This document shows, one piece after another, positions 50,803-60,090 of a stretch of DNA of 64,000 nucleotides; the first letter of the stretch is position 1; every line of letters starts with the position of its first letter. The position numbers and the translations under genes were made by a program. This DNA comes from Hyphomicrobiaceae bacterium. Its GTDB lineage: Bacteria > Pseudomonadota > Alphaproteobacteria > Rhizobiales > Hyphomicrobiaceae. Where the stretch lies: the NCBI GenBank assembly GCA_041397645.1, contig JAWKWE010000004.1, positions 2,908,300 to 2,972,299 of the forward strand, in the 5' to 3' direction. The notes under the pieces are model-generated. The model was not told where the DNA came from, ran no database searches, and saw only the letters and a program-made list of their open reading frames with translations.

Positions 50803-52131
50803 ATGAAAGAACCACTCAAAATCGGCATTGCCGGCCTCGGAACCGTCGGCGGTGGTCTCCTTGAACTGCTTGCGACGCACGGGAGCTGGCTGGGTGATAT
50901 CGCGGGGTGCCCGATCGAGGTCACCGGTGTCGCGGCCAAATCCCAGACTGAACAGAAGGGACCGGTTGCTGAAAAGGCAAAGTGGTTTTCCGATGCGGTG
51001 GCGTTGGCGAAAGATCCGTCGAACAACGTGTTTGTCGAACTGATCGGCGGAGATGGGGGCATCGCAAAGGCTTGTGTCGAGGCCGCGCTCGACGCTGGCA
51101 AGCATGTCGTAACGGCCAACAAGGCGCTCCTTGCCAAACACGGCGTTGATCTAGCCAGACGGGCAGAGAAGGCCGGTGTTTCGTTGAATTTTGAAGCCGC
51201 GGTCGCTGGTGGCATTCCGGTTATCAAGACGCTGCGCGAGGCGCTGGGGGCCAACGAGGTCACGCGCGTCTACGGCATTCTCAACGGCACCTGCAACTAC
51301 ATCCTCACTAAGATGCAGTCAGAGAAGCTGCCGTTCGCTGATGTCCTCAAGGAAGCGCAGGCAAAAGGTTATGCGGAAGCCGATCCGACCTTCGACATCG
51401 GCGGTTTTGATACCGCCCACAAACTCGCCCTCATGACGAGCCTCGCGTTCTCAACGCGGGTTGCGCTCGATGAAATCCACGTCGAGGGCATCGAGAATAT
51501 CACGGCGGAAGACATCGAGGCTGCCGACAGTCTGGGCTACCGCATCAAACTGCTCGGCGTGGCGGTGCAGACCGACAAGGGCATCCTGGCGCGCGTGTCG
51601 CCTTGCCTTGTCTACAAAGACTCCGCCATTGCCGAAGTATCCGGCGTGACGAATGCCGTCGCCATCGACGCGGATTTTTCCGGCACCATTCTTCTGGTTG
51701 GTGCCGGTGCGGGCGGCAGGGCGACGGCCTCGGCAGTTGCGAGCGACATCCTCGATATTGCTCGCGGGATAACGCTTCCACCATTCGTATTGCCGACCAC
51801 CGAGCTTCGCGCGCATGATTCCGCTCCGCTCGATGCCCACTACGGTTCGTACTACGTGCGCCTGTCGCTGGAGGACAAACCCGGCATGATGGCGGCGATC
51901 GCAACGCGGATGGGCGATCGCGGCATATCGCTGGAAAGCATCGTCCAACATCGTCCGTTAACGCTGCATGTACCTGGTGCGACACCTGCACCGGCCTCCA
52001 AGGCTCCCGTGTCTGTCATCATAATTACCCATGAGACGACTGAAGAGGCGATGCGGAAGGCTTTGGAAACCATAGTCGCGGATGGCAAGGTCACTGAGCG
52101 GCCGCAACTGATACGGATCGAGGAACTTTAA
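50803..52131 (+). CDS. hom: Homoserine dehydrogenase
   Basis: A 442-residue NAD(P)-dependent enzyme reducing aspartate semialdehyde to homoserine, the branch point to threonine and methionine. The Rossmann motif 'GIAGLGTVGGGLLELL', 'VVTANKALLAKHG', 'GILNGTCNYILTKM' and 'EADPTFDIGGFDTAHKL' are present. The C-terminal ACT domain ('YVRLSLEDKPGMMAAIATRM') points to allosteric control by threonine. ATG 50803 is the conserved start; the frame extends upstream over the aminotransferase end. Confidence 0.96.
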   Translation: MKEPLKIGIAGLGTVGGGLLELLATHGSWLGDIAGCPIEVTGVAAKSQTEQKGPVAEKAKWFSDAVALAKDPSNNVFVELIGGDGGIAKACVEAALDAGKHVVTANKALLAKHGVDLARRAEKAGVSLNFEAAVAGGIPVIKTLREALGANEVTRVYGILNGTCNYILTKMQSEKLPFADVLKEAQAKGYAEADPTFDIGGFDTAHKLALMTSLAFSTRVALDEIHVEGIENITAEDIEAADSLGYRIKLLGVAVQTDKGILARVSPCLVYKDSAIAEVSGVTNAVAIDADFSGTILLVGAGAGGRATASAVASDILDIARGITLPPFVLPTTELRAHDSAPLDAHYGSYYVRLSLEDKPGMMAAIATRMGDRGISLESIVQHRPLTLHVPGATPAPASKAPVSVIIITHETTEEAMRKALETIVADGKVTERPQLIRIEEL

Positions 52132-52292
52132 TCTTTCCGTTGGAATAGACCGTGTGGATTGATCTTGGGGCTTGTTAGGACCTCCTCGCCTGAGTTAAGG
52201 CCCCATTCGGCACGGATTGAGTTGGCAGTCGGGGCGGTGCGGCGTGTGTGGCGCTGCGCCAGAGCTGAGCGCAAGATGCGAGGGTTAGCGAG

Positions 52293-53288
52293 ATGAGCAA
52301 GGAACAAGTGGCAAACGGTCTTGGTCTGGAACGCGTCCTCGTTCTTGAAGTTGCGCGCGTGACCGAGGCTGCGGCTATCGCGGCCGCCCGCCTTCGTGGC
52401 AGGGGCAACGAGAAGGCCGCAGACAAGGCCGCGGTCGATGCGATGCGCCGCGAATTGGGCCGCGTGTCCATCAACGGCACCGTGGTCATTGGCGAAGGTG
52501 AGATGGACGAAGCGCCGATGCTCTACATCGGTGAAAAGGTGGGCTCTGGCGAGGGGCCCGAGGTCGATATCGCCGTCGACCCACTTGAGGGCACCACCAT
52601 TTGCGCCAAGGCGATGCCGAACGCTCTTGCCGTTCTCGCTATTGCGGAGCGCGGCGGCTTGCTCCACGCACCCGACATGTACATGAACAAGATCGCCATC
52701 GGCCCGGGCTATCCCGACGGCGTTGTCGATCTCGACGCGCCGCCAGCGGACAATCTCAACGCGCTGGCGAAAGCCAAGGGCGTGCCCATTCACGAAATCA
52801 CGGCCTGCATTCTCGATCGTCCACGCCATGCCGAACTCATCAAGGCGGTGCGTGACACCGGCGCTGCCGTTCAGTTGATCCCCGATGGTGACATAGCGGG
52901 GGTGATCTGGACGACGGATCCCGCCGAAACTGGTATCGACATCTACATGGGCTCCGGCGGTGCGCCTGAGGGCGTATTGGCTGCAGCCGCGCTGCGCTGC
53001 ATCGGCGGACAGATCCAAGGCCGCTTGATGCCGCTCAAGGATGAAGAGCGCGTGCGCGCCGCCAAAATGGGCATCACCGACATCAAGCGCAAATTCAAGC
53101 TGGAAGACATGGCGTCTGCTGACGTGGTATTCTCGGCAACTGGCGTCACTGATGGTTCGCTGCTCGATGGCGTGCGTTTCCGTGGCGATTTCGCTGAGAC
53201 CGAAACTGTCGTGATGCGCTCCAAGACCGGCACCGTCCGCCGCATCAAAACGAACTTCCGGAACATCGGCTCCCGCTTCATCGGCTAG
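52293..53288 (+). CDS. glpX: Class II fructose-1,6-bisphosphatase
   Basis: A 331-residue GlpX-type phosphatase of gluconeogenesis and, in autotrophs or methylotrophs, of sugar-phosphate cycles. Metal-site motifs 'VVIGEGEMDEAPML' and 'DIAVDPLEGTTICAKAM' and the substrate loop 'MGSGGAPEGVLAAAALRC' are intact. ATG 52293 follows GAGGGTTAGCGAG. The hom-glpX-recJ order is common in alphaproteobacteria, but here a block of minus-strand genes comes between glpX and recJ. Confidence 0.95.
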   Translation: MSKEQVANGLGLERVLVLEVARVTEAAAIAAARLRGRGNEKAADKAAVDAMRRELGRVSINGTVVIGEGEMDEAPMLYIGEKVGSGEGPEVDIAVDPLEGTTICAKAMPNALAVLAIAERGGLLHAPDMYMNKIAIGPGYPDGVVDLDAPPADNLNALAKAKGVPIHEITACILDRPRHAELIKAVRDTGAAVQLIPDGDIAGVIWTTDPAETGIDIYMGSGGAPEGVLAAAALRCIGGQIQGRLMPLKDEERVRAAKMGITDIKRKFKLEDMASADVVFSATGVTDGSLLDGVRFRGDFAETETVVMRSKTGTVRRIKTNFRNIGSRFIG

Positions 53289-53309
53289 GCTCTTACCCCG
53301 CCCGTCTCA

Positions 53310-53972
53310 TTATTTCATCAGGAGGCGGAGCCCTGCCGCGGTCCAGGCTGTGCCGAGTGCCATGGCGGCCAGTACATCCGTGGGCCAGTGAACACCCAGA
53401 TAGAGGCGGCTCAAGCCCACTGCGAGCGCCAGTCCCAATGCGCAGGCAAATGCGTAGCGATGAAGGCGAGGATCGCTTGTGTTGGCGACAATCATGCCTG
53501 CAATTGCGAAGTAAAGCACGGTGGCCATCATCGTATGGCCTGACGGCATGCTTGCGTCAGAAACACTATCAAGCATCGGCACGACCTGGGGTCGAGCGCG
53601 GGCGACGCTGATCTTTATGACATTCGAAAGCAGCCAGCCACCAATGGTGAGGGTCGCGAGTGTTCGCGCCAGCACGTATCTGCCTGAGCCAATCATATAG
53701 GCACACAGTACGCCGACGACTAACGCAGCGACCCCGAAGCTGCCGAGCGCGGTCACGTCGCGCACGAAACGGTCGAAGCGCGGACCGCCATAAGGCATCA
53801 GGTCAACCGGTTTGCGGAAGACGCGCATGAGCGCGGCGTCAAAGGTGATCGCGCTTCCCGTCAAAACGATGCCTCCCAGATAGACGAGGAGTGCGCAGGC
53901 AGCGGCAGCAAAGGACAACCAAAAAAGTCTTTGGGTGAAACGGCGCAGATCGCCGTCATTCTTCGTTGTCAC
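53310..53972 (-). CDS. PAP2-family membrane phosphatase
   Basis: A 220-residue polytopic membrane phosphatase with about six spans. The three PAP2 motifs are intact: 'KISVARARP', 'MPSGHTM' and 'SRLYLGVHWPTDV', giving the catalytic His pair and Asp. It removes phosphate from lipids such as phosphatidic acid or undecaprenyl pyrophosphate at the periplasmic face. The GTG start overlaps the stop of the upstream lipid-kinase gene (GTGA), suggesting that the two act together in lipid turnover. Confidence 0.9.
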   Translation of the reverse strand: MTTKNDGDLRRFTQRLFWLSFAAAACALLVYLGGIVLTGSAITFDAALMRVFRKPVDLMPYGGPRFDRFVRDVTALGSFGVAALVVGVLCAYMIGSGRYVLARTLATLTIGGWLLSNVIKISVARARPQVVPMLDSVSDASMPSGHTMMATVLYFAIAGMIVANTSDPRLHRYAFACALGLALAVGLSRLYLGVHWPTDVLAAMALGTAWTAAGLRLLMK

Positions 53973-54865
53973 GCGGGCACCAGCAATTTCAGGGCCCGAG
54001 CACGGATTTCGTATCGCAACGGCGTTTGGAAATCCTCCACCTCGCCATCATTGGATAGTTTGACCCTGTGCGCCGACGTTCGAAGCGTAAAGCGCTCGGC
54101 GGTGAATTGCGAAATCATGGGGTCGCCTTTCCAGGATCCAAACAGCGCCCGAGCGAAGCCCATTGCCAAATCCCAGCCGCTCGTATGGCGAGAGGCGTAA
54201 ACGGTCAGATGTCCTTCGTCCAGCCGAGGCCGGGACAATCCGAATTGCGCCGTATCCGCATAGGAATTGTTCGCGACGGCCACAGACATGACGCGCAGCT
54301 TTCTTTCCTGTGCGCCATCCTCTAGCGAGATTGTAAGCTGAGCGCGGCTTGCAAGCATGCGGCGCAGAATATCGAAATATCCCGCGATGCGCTCCAGTAA
54401 CGGGCGACCGCGTAACGACTGTCGGCGGGCGGCGAACTTCGGAGGCAATCCCATCATTGAGTTACACAAGTAGATATTCCCGTTGACACTCGCAACATCG
54501 ACGAGCCGTACCTCACCGCTGCACAGCGCCGATGCCGCGGCGTGAAGATCGAGCGGCATATTGAGGTCCTTAGCGAGCAGGTTCATCGTTCCAAGCGGCA
54601 GAATGCCCAGTGTCTTTGCGTTTTCCATGGCATATTTGGCGGCAAGGCGCACGCTGCCGTCTCCGCCGCCGATGATGAGAGTGTTGTAGCCAGGATCTTG
54701 GGCGGCTATCTCCAGCTCGGTCGCAAGGTGGTCGGCGGGTACGCATGAAACCAAAGCGCTGTGCCCGTGCGTGTGGAAGATTTGGGCGACGTCGGTCTCA
54801 ACCTGGGCCTTATCTAGACCCAGGATTGCACCAGCTTTGGCGTTGATGAGTACTCTTGCGCGCAT
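53969..54865 (-). CDS. Diacylglycerol/lipid kinase family protein (DAGK catalytic domain)
   Basis: A 298-residue soluble lipid kinase. 'LINAKAGAI', 'NTLIIGGGDGSVRLAA' with the nucleotide-binding GGDGS, and 'GILPLGTMNLLAKDL' mark the DAGK/YegS-type fold; the C-terminal beta-domain contains 'LDEGHLTVYA'. It phosphorylates diacylglycerol or a related lipid. It sits upstream of and overlaps the PAP2 phosphatase, a kinase-phosphatase pair on opposite sides of a lipid reaction. The start 'MRARVLINAKAG' is standard. Confidence 0.88.
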   Translation of the reverse strand: MRARVLINAKAGAILGLDKAQVETDVAQIFHTHGHSALVSCVPADHLATELEIAAQDPGYNTLIIGGGDGSVRLAAKYAMENAKTLGILPLGTMNLLAKDLNMPLDLHAAASALCSGEVRLVDVASVNGNIYLCNSMMGLPPKFAARRQSLRGRPLLERIAGYFDILRRMLASRAQLTISLEDGAQERKLRVMSVAVANNSYADTAQFGLSRPRLDEGHLTVYASRHTSGWDLAMGFARALFGSWKGDPMISQFTAERFTLRTSAHRVKLSNDGEVEDFQTPLRYEIRARALKLLVPA

Positions 54866-54883
54866 CGCTCTGAGAACGCACGG

Positions 54884-56206
54884 TTACGTGGCACGGTTCC
54901 GCACGAAATCGCCATCCGAGCCCCCTTCTTGCTCGCGTTGTAACCGTCCAAGCACTGCGCCAGTACCCGCCCATAGGAGCGCGACCGCTGCGCCAATTAG
55001 CATCGCCAAGCCGGTGTGGCCAGCCAGCAGATCGAGCCCAGCCTTTATCCAGCCGCCAACGGCGTCTCCGCCTCGGTAGACGACCGTATCAATGAAGTTC
55101 TTTGCCTTGTATTTCTCGGCGTCGCGCACCACGGTGTAGAGCATCTCGCGCGCGGGGCGCACCAACGCATACTCACCCACACGTCGAACGATCATCACGA
55201 CGGCAAGAACGGCAAAAACCGGAGCGATTGCAAGACAGAGAAATCCCGCCGCCATGATGAGCGGCACTGTGGTGAGAAGTACGCCGACGCCGAACGACTT
55301 TGCGATACGCCCCGTGAGAAACAACTGGATGAGAATTGTTGCGGCTTGTACCGAAGTGTCGATCATGCCGAACACTTGGGTTTGTCGCGTGCGGTCTGGA
55401 AATGTTTCGGCGACGAGGCGCGCCTGCTCGAAATAGAGAAACGTGCTGACAATAGCGAGCAGGACGACGAAAGCTGCTATCAACAACAGATAGCGAGAGG
55501 ACAGGACCTCTGCTGCGCCCGCAAAGGCACTCCCACCGAGCGGTCTTGCACGGTCTGTCTGCGCGTGCTCCGGCAAAGGATTGCGATCACGCCACACCTG
55601 TAGCCCTTCTGCGCAAACGGCGCTTGCGGCCAAGAGAACCGCACTCAGCCCCATAAGACCGGCATGACCGATGGCTGCCACCAGTAGTGTGCCGAGGATG
55701 GGGCCTGTAAGTCCGCCGAGGCTGGCGCCTGCCGCTATGATCGCAAACAGTCGCTTGCCTTGCGATAATGGGAACAGATCCGCGAGCACGCTCCATGCAA
55801 GGGAGATGGCAAGCAGGTTGAAGACCGATAGCCAGACATAGAAGGCGCGCGCGACCCATACATTGTTAGGGTTGTGAACGAAGCTCGCAGCAAACACTGC
55901 AAGATTGAATACGAGGAACGCGTAAGTCCAAGGGAGGATTCGCCGTCTCCGCGCGCGTGAGGCAAGCCAGCCAAACAGCGGCAATGCGACCAGCGTTGCA
56001 AGGAAGGTGGCGGTGAAGAGCCACTGCAACTTGTCAACTCCGCCTGCAATGCCCATGGTTTCGCGCACGGGCCGCAACATGAAGTAGCCGGTGAAGAGAA
56101 AGAAAAACATCGCCGCTCCGCCGACGACAACGGGCAATTCTGAACTGCTTATGTCGAAAGCGGCAGCGAGCCGGCTACGAAGCGAAGCGCTTGGCGATGA
56201 GGTCAT
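54884..56206 (-). CDS. MFS-type transporter resembling nucleotide (NTP/NDP) transporters
   Basis: A 440-residue membrane protein with about twelve spans. 'ELPVVVGGAAMFFFLFTGYF', 'MLRPVRETMGIAGG' and 'RVGEYALVRPAREMLYTVV' resemble the ATP/ADP-exchanger-like branch of the major facilitator superfamily, first known in intracellular bacteria but also present in free-living proteobacteria, where substrates are unknown. 'EKYKAKNFIDTVVYRGGDAV' is typical of this branch. It lies 18 bases from the lipid-kinase gene and seven from the reductase gene, all on the minus strand, probably one operon. Confidence 0.75.
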   Translation of the reverse strand: MTSSPSASLRSRLAAAFDISSSELPVVVGGAAMFFFLFTGYFMLRPVRETMGIAGGVDKLQWLFTATFLATLVALPLFGWLASRARRRRILPWTYAFLVFNLAVFAASFVHNPNNVWVARAFYVWLSVFNLLAISLAWSVLADLFPLSQGKRLFAIIAAGASLGGLTGPILGTLLVAAIGHAGLMGLSAVLLAASAVCAEGLQVWRDRNPLPEHAQTDRARPLGGSAFAGAAEVLSSRYLLLIAAFVVLLAIVSTFLYFEQARLVAETFPDRTRQTQVFGMIDTSVQAATILIQLFLTGRIAKSFGVGVLLTTVPLIMAAGFLCLAIAPVFAVLAVVMIVRRVGEYALVRPAREMLYTVVRDAEKYKAKNFIDTVVYRGGDAVGGWIKAGLDLLAGHTGLAMLIGAAVALLWAGTGAVLGRLQREQEGGSDGDFVRNRAT

Positions 56207-56213
56207 TTGTGCC

Positions 56214-57173
56214 TCAATCCACCGTTTCGATGAGCGAAGCGCGTTGGGCTTGCGTCAGGGGTTCGCCTGAGCCGGCATGGAGATTGTCGCTTTGGCGATA
56301 GGGCTTGCCTGTCGCGGGAATGACCGCGGTCACAGCCGGATTGGACAGGGCAAAGCGCAAAAATGCTTGCGCCCAGGACGTAATGCCAGCGTCTGCCGCC
56401 CAGTCTGGAAGCGGCTTGTTTTTGACGCGCGCGAACAGCTTGCCATCTTCAAACGCGCGATTGATCAGAACGGCAATGCCAAGCTCTTGGGCAAGCGGAA
56501 GCAAGCGATTTTCTGCGCCGCGCGTAACCACAGAATAGTTGATCTGGAGAAAGTCCGGCTTCTGCTTTGTTATGACATTCACCAGCGTATCGTGGGCGCT
56601 TTCGAGATAATGCGTGACGCCAACATACCGCGTCTTGCCCTGCGCCTTTAGCTCACGGATGAGTGCGAGCTGTGTATTGAGATCGCCTAGGTTATGGACC
56701 TGCAAGAGCTCCACATGATCTGTCTTGAGGCGTTTGAGAGAGGAGTTGAATTGTGCCAAGCCCTCTTCGCGACCCTGCACGCGCGACAGCTTGGTTGCGA
56801 TCCAGGCTTTTGGCCGCAGATTTTGCTCTGCCAGGATTGCACCGAGCCGGTCTTCGGCAACGCCGTATGTGGGTGCGGTATCAATGACCGTTCCGCCACC
56901 TGTGAAAAATCTGCGTACAACCTCGCGCAGAGCGTCAAACTCGGGCGAGCCATCCGCGACCTCGAAACTTCCCGACGTACCCATGCCGACAACAGGAATT
57001 TTCTCTCCTGTCGCGGGAATGGTCCGGAAGGTCATCGCGGAGGCGGAGGGAGCGGCAATGTCTTCGGCGGCATTGGCGAATTGAGGCCGAAGCCCCACGC
57101 CGGGAACCGATCCGACAACTGCGGATATCCCGGTCGCGGTGGCAAGATGGATGAAATCTCTACGGCTTGGCAC
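56214..57173 (-). CDS. Tat-exported aldo/keto reductase
   Basis: A 319-residue protein. The N-terminus 'MPSRRDFIHLATATGISAVV' is a twin-arginine signal, so a folded protein is exported to the periplasm. The mature part is an aldo/keto reductase barrel: 'VIDTAPTYGVAEDRLG' (Asp and catalytic Tyr), 'WIATKLSR' (Lys), 'ELLQVHNLGD' (His) and 'AVIPATGKPYRQSDNL' near the cofactor site. The periplasmic location is unusual because these enzymes need NAD(P)H. The start is GTG 57173 after a strong GGAGGAG. It heads the minus-strand group with the MFS, kinase and phosphatase genes. Confidence 0.85.
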   Translation of the reverse strand: MPSRRDFIHLATATGISAVVGSVPGVGLRPQFANAAEDIAAPSASAMTFRTIPATGEKIPVVGMGTSGSFEVADGSPEFDALREVVRRFFTGGGTVIDTAPTYGVAEDRLGAILAEQNLRPKAWIATKLSRVQGREEGLAQFNSSLKRLKTDHVELLQVHNLGDLNTQLALIRELKAQGKTRYVGVTHYLESAHDTLVNVITKQKPDFLQINYSVVTRGAENRLLPLAQELGIAVLINRAFEDGKLFARVKNKPLPDWAADAGITSWAQAFLRFALSNPAVTAVIPATGKPYRQSDNLHAGSGEPLTQAQRASLIETVD

Positions 57174-57311
57174 GCGCTCCTCCAGCGATTTAGACGATGG
57201 GCCGCCCGCGATCTGGCGGCCGAAGCGTTTATATAGGGGGGTCGCGCTCAGCTACCAAGGCTGCTTGCGCAGCGAAACGCTAAGCCTGTGCGTTGCGCGT
57301 GTGAACTAGTT

Positions 57312-57713
57312 TCACTTGTGGTGGGCTACCAAGCGCATGAATGCCTCGACACGCTCAGCATCTTGATATTCTTCCCAGCGGACGATCTTTCCGTTGCGGA
57401 ATGCGGCGATCACACGCATGACACCATCAATGGATTCGCCGCTCTTCCTGTGCCGGAACGAATAGTCGATCTGCGTGCGCAAGCCTCCATCGCAGGGTAG
57501 AACAGTGCGCAGAGTGAAGCGCCTGATCTCGAAATCGCCAATGAGGGTCTGAAGCCTACGGCGTATGCCATCGGGCCCGTCGAAAACGACCTCCTGGGGC
57601 GTGAACACGGTCAGCCGGGTCTCCGGATCGAAGTAGAATGTGGCGGTCTCGATGTCTTCCAAGGAAACGGCAGTGACGAGGGCCTCGATCACGCCTTCTT
57701 CATCTGCATTCAA
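57312..57713 (-). CDS. NTF2-like (SnoaL) domain protein
   Basis: A 133-residue protein with the cone-shaped NTF2/SnoaL fold: an N-terminal helix ('EEGVIEALVTAVSLEDIETA'), the strand 'FYFDPETRLTVF' and a beta-sheet end 'MRVIAAFRNGKIVRWEEYQD'. These proteins may be enzymes, binding proteins or simple scaffolds; no catalytic residues can be assigned. It lies upstream of the reductase gene on the same strand and about 150 bases from recJ, divergently. Confidence 0.8.
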   Translation of the reverse strand: MNADEEGVIEALVTAVSLEDIETATFYFDPETRLTVFTPQEVVFDGPDGIRRRLQTLIGDFEIRRFTLRTVLPCDGGLRTQIDYSFRHRKSGESIDGVMRVIAAFRNGKIVRWEEYQDAERVEAFMRLVAHHK

Positions 57714-57860
57714 AATGTTTGGGCCTTCACAATTTTGCTGGAAAAAAGCGGTGTGAAATCAATGTGAGGTTCTCTAGCACGAATCCAGGCTGTGGGCAGC
57801 CTCCGCGGCCCAATGCCGGGCGCAACGAATCGTCCTAGTGGTTTTGACGGAGGGATCGAC

Positions 57861-59711
57861 ATGGTTGCGCTACGCAAGCCGATACAGGCTTCTTTAACAG
57901 AGCCCGCGCCGTTTCTCGGTGTGGTAAACTCCGCCAAAGGAATGGTTTGGCGTGAGCGGTTGACCCAGGAGTTGCGGGCGACAGCAGTTGCGATTTCGCA
58001 ACGCTACGGCATGCCGGAGTTGATGGGCCGCGTTCTTGCCGCACGTGGATCGACCTTGGAAGACGCAGAGCAATTTCTCGATCCTACGATCAAAGCTTTG
58101 ATGCCTGATCCAAGCGCGCTGCGTGACATGGACAAAGCTGCTGCGCGTGTCGCGGATGCCATCGAGGCGCGGACTGCGATTGCAATTTTCGGCGACTATG
58201 ACGTCGACGGAGCTTGCTCGAGCGCGCTGCTTGCACGTTTCCTCGATCACCACGGGACACCGTCGCGCATCTACATCCCCGATCGCATTTTCGAGGGCTA
58301 TGGGCCCAATGCCGCGGCCATAGAACAGCTCGTCAAAGAAGGCGCCGGACTTATCGTAACGGTCGATTGCGGAACGACGAGCTTTGCGCCGCTGGCCGTC
58401 GCGAAGGATCTCAAGACGGATGTGATCGTCATCGATCATCACCAGGCCGACGAGCGGTTGCCCGACGTGCATGCACTGGTCAATCCAAATCGCCAAGACG
58501 ATGTTTCCGGTCAGGGTCATCTATGTGCCGCTGGCGTGGTCTTCATGGTTCTGGTGGCGGTGACTCGCGCATTGCGCGCGCGCAATTTCTATACCGATGG
58601 CAGATCGGCTCCCGATCTTCTCGGCTTGCTCGATCTCGTTGCGCTCGCCACGGTGGCCGACGTGGTTCCGCTGACGGGTCTCAACAGGGCGTACGTTAAG
58701 AAGGGCCTCGCCGTAATGCATCAGCGCGAAAATCTCGGCCTTCGCGCACTCGCCGACGCGGCGGGCCTTACGCAATCGCCGACGCCCTATCACCTCGGGT
58801 TCATCCTTGGCCCGCGCATCAACGCCGGCGGACGCATCGGCGACGCGGGGCTTGGAGCAAAACTTCTGTCGACGTCGAACGACATGGAAGCGCAGCGGAT
58901 TGCGCAACTTCTCGATCGCCTTAACAAAGAGCGCAAGGAACTTGAGACCGGAATGCTCGAAGAGGCGCTCGGGATCGGCGAGGCCCAGGTCATGGCTGAC
59001 GCAGAGCGTCCCATCGTGATTGTAGGATCGGACGCCTTTCACAAGGGTATCGTTGGACTGGTTGCCAGTCGACTGACGGAGCGTTTTCGCCGGCCATCGT
59101 GCGTCATCTCCTGGGAGAAGTCGGGTGATAATGGCGAAGGTGAAGGCACCGGCTCGTTGCGTTCGGTTCCGGGCGTCGATTTGGGAGCCGCCGTGCGCGC
59201 CGCCGTTGCGGAAGGTCTCTTGGTCAAAGGCGGCGGCCATGCGATGGCGGCAGGCTTGACGGTCAAGCGCTCGAACTTCGCGGCACTGGAGACATTTCTT
59301 TTCAAAGCGCTTGCCGACGCGACAAGTGAAGCGCGGTTGTCGGCCACCCTTGATGTCGATGCTGCATTGGTGGCGTCCGGTGCGAGTGACGACTTGCTGA
59401 CTCTGGTTGAGCGTGCTGGACCGTTCGGTCAGGGTAATCCTCAGCCCCGGTTCGTGTTTCCGTCCCACCGTGTAAAGTTCGCCAAAATCGTCGGGGACGC
59501 GCACGTGCGCTTGATGCTGGAGGCTCAGGACGGAGCCCGGCTTGAGGCGATTGCCTTTCGAGCCGCCGGGCAGCCGCTGGGTGACATGCTGATGAATGCG
59601 GGTGGGCTACCATTGCATGTAGCGGGGCATCTGCGCCGCGACACTTGGGGCGGAAGGTCGCGAATCGAGCTTTCGATCGACGATGCCGCCGATCCGCGGG
59701 CCTGCGTCTAA
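57861..59711 (+). CDS. recJ: Single-stranded-DNA-specific exonuclease RecJ
   Basis: A 616-residue 5'-3' exonuclease of recombination and repair. The DHH domain shows 'IFGDYDVDGACSSALLARF', 'VDCGTTSF' and 'VIVIDHHQADERLP'; the DHHA1 domain has 'GRIGDAGLGAKLL' and 'LVKGGGHAMAAGLTV'. A C-terminal OB fold follows. ATG 57861 is chosen for its GGAGGGA ribosome binding site; the frame extends 69 bases further upstream without one. A tRNA gene follows. Confidence 0.95.
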   Translation: MVALRKPIQASLTEPAPFLGVVNSAKGMVWRERLTQELRATAVAISQRYGMPELMGRVLAARGSTLEDAEQFLDPTIKALMPDPSALRDMDKAAARVADAIEARTAIAIFGDYDVDGACSSALLARFLDHHGTPSRIYIPDRIFEGYGPNAAAIEQLVKEGAGLIVTVDCGTTSFAPLAVAKDLKTDVIVIDHHQADERLPDVHALVNPNRQDDVSGQGHLCAAGVVFMVLVAVTRALRARNFYTDGRSAPDLLGLLDLVALATVADVVPLTGLNRAYVKKGLAVMHQRENLGLRALADAAGLTQSPTPYHLGFILGPRINAGGRIGDAGLGAKLLSTSNDMEAQRIAQLLDRLNKERKELETGMLEEALGIGEAQVMADAERPIVIVGSDAFHKGIVGLVASRLTERFRRPSCVISWEKSGDNGEGEGTGSLRSVPGVDLGAAVRAAVAEGLLVKGGGHAMAAGLTVKRSNFAALETFLFKALADATSEARLSATLDVDAALVASGASDDLLTLVERAGPFGQGNPQPRFVFPSHRVKFAKIVGDAHVRLMLEAQDGARLEAIAFRAAGQPLGDMLMNAGGLPLHVAGHLRRDTWGGRSRIELSIDDAADPRACV

Positions 59712-59826
59712 CTTGCTGATATTACAAACGGTTCACCCTGTCGCAGGCAGGATGGTGTAGGCCTGCTTGCCAGCCTGCGCAAAGCTGCCTATAGGGAACG
59801 CTCGCCTGCGCACCGCGCCGGCGCGC

Positions 59827-59901
59827 GCTCCCTTCGTCTATCGGTTAGGACGTCAGATTTTCATTCTGAAAAGAGGGGTTCGACTCCCCTAGGGAGCGCC
59901 A
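59827..59901 (+). tRNA. tRNA-Glu (anticodon TTC)
   Basis: A complete cloverleaf of 75 bases with CCA encoded. The acceptor stem pairs GCTCCCT with AGGGAGC, the anticodon stem TCAGA with TCTGA encloses the loop TTTTCAT (anticodon TTC), and the T arm contains GGGGTTCGACTCCCC. It lies 115 bases after recJ on the same strand. Confidence 0.96.
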
Positions 59902-60090
59902 TTATGTCAACGGCAGTTGGCACGCTTGGCTTTGCCATTGCCCACCAGACGCCTGCCGCAGGAAAGACGACACCGTTAGCCTCCTCAGGCTCTCAGCCGG
60001 GGCACGAATGAGTGGGACGACGTTCCTCAGTCGATCGTCGTCCAGTCTTGCAGCAAGGCGTTGCGCTCTGCGCATCGGATTCCAAGTCGT

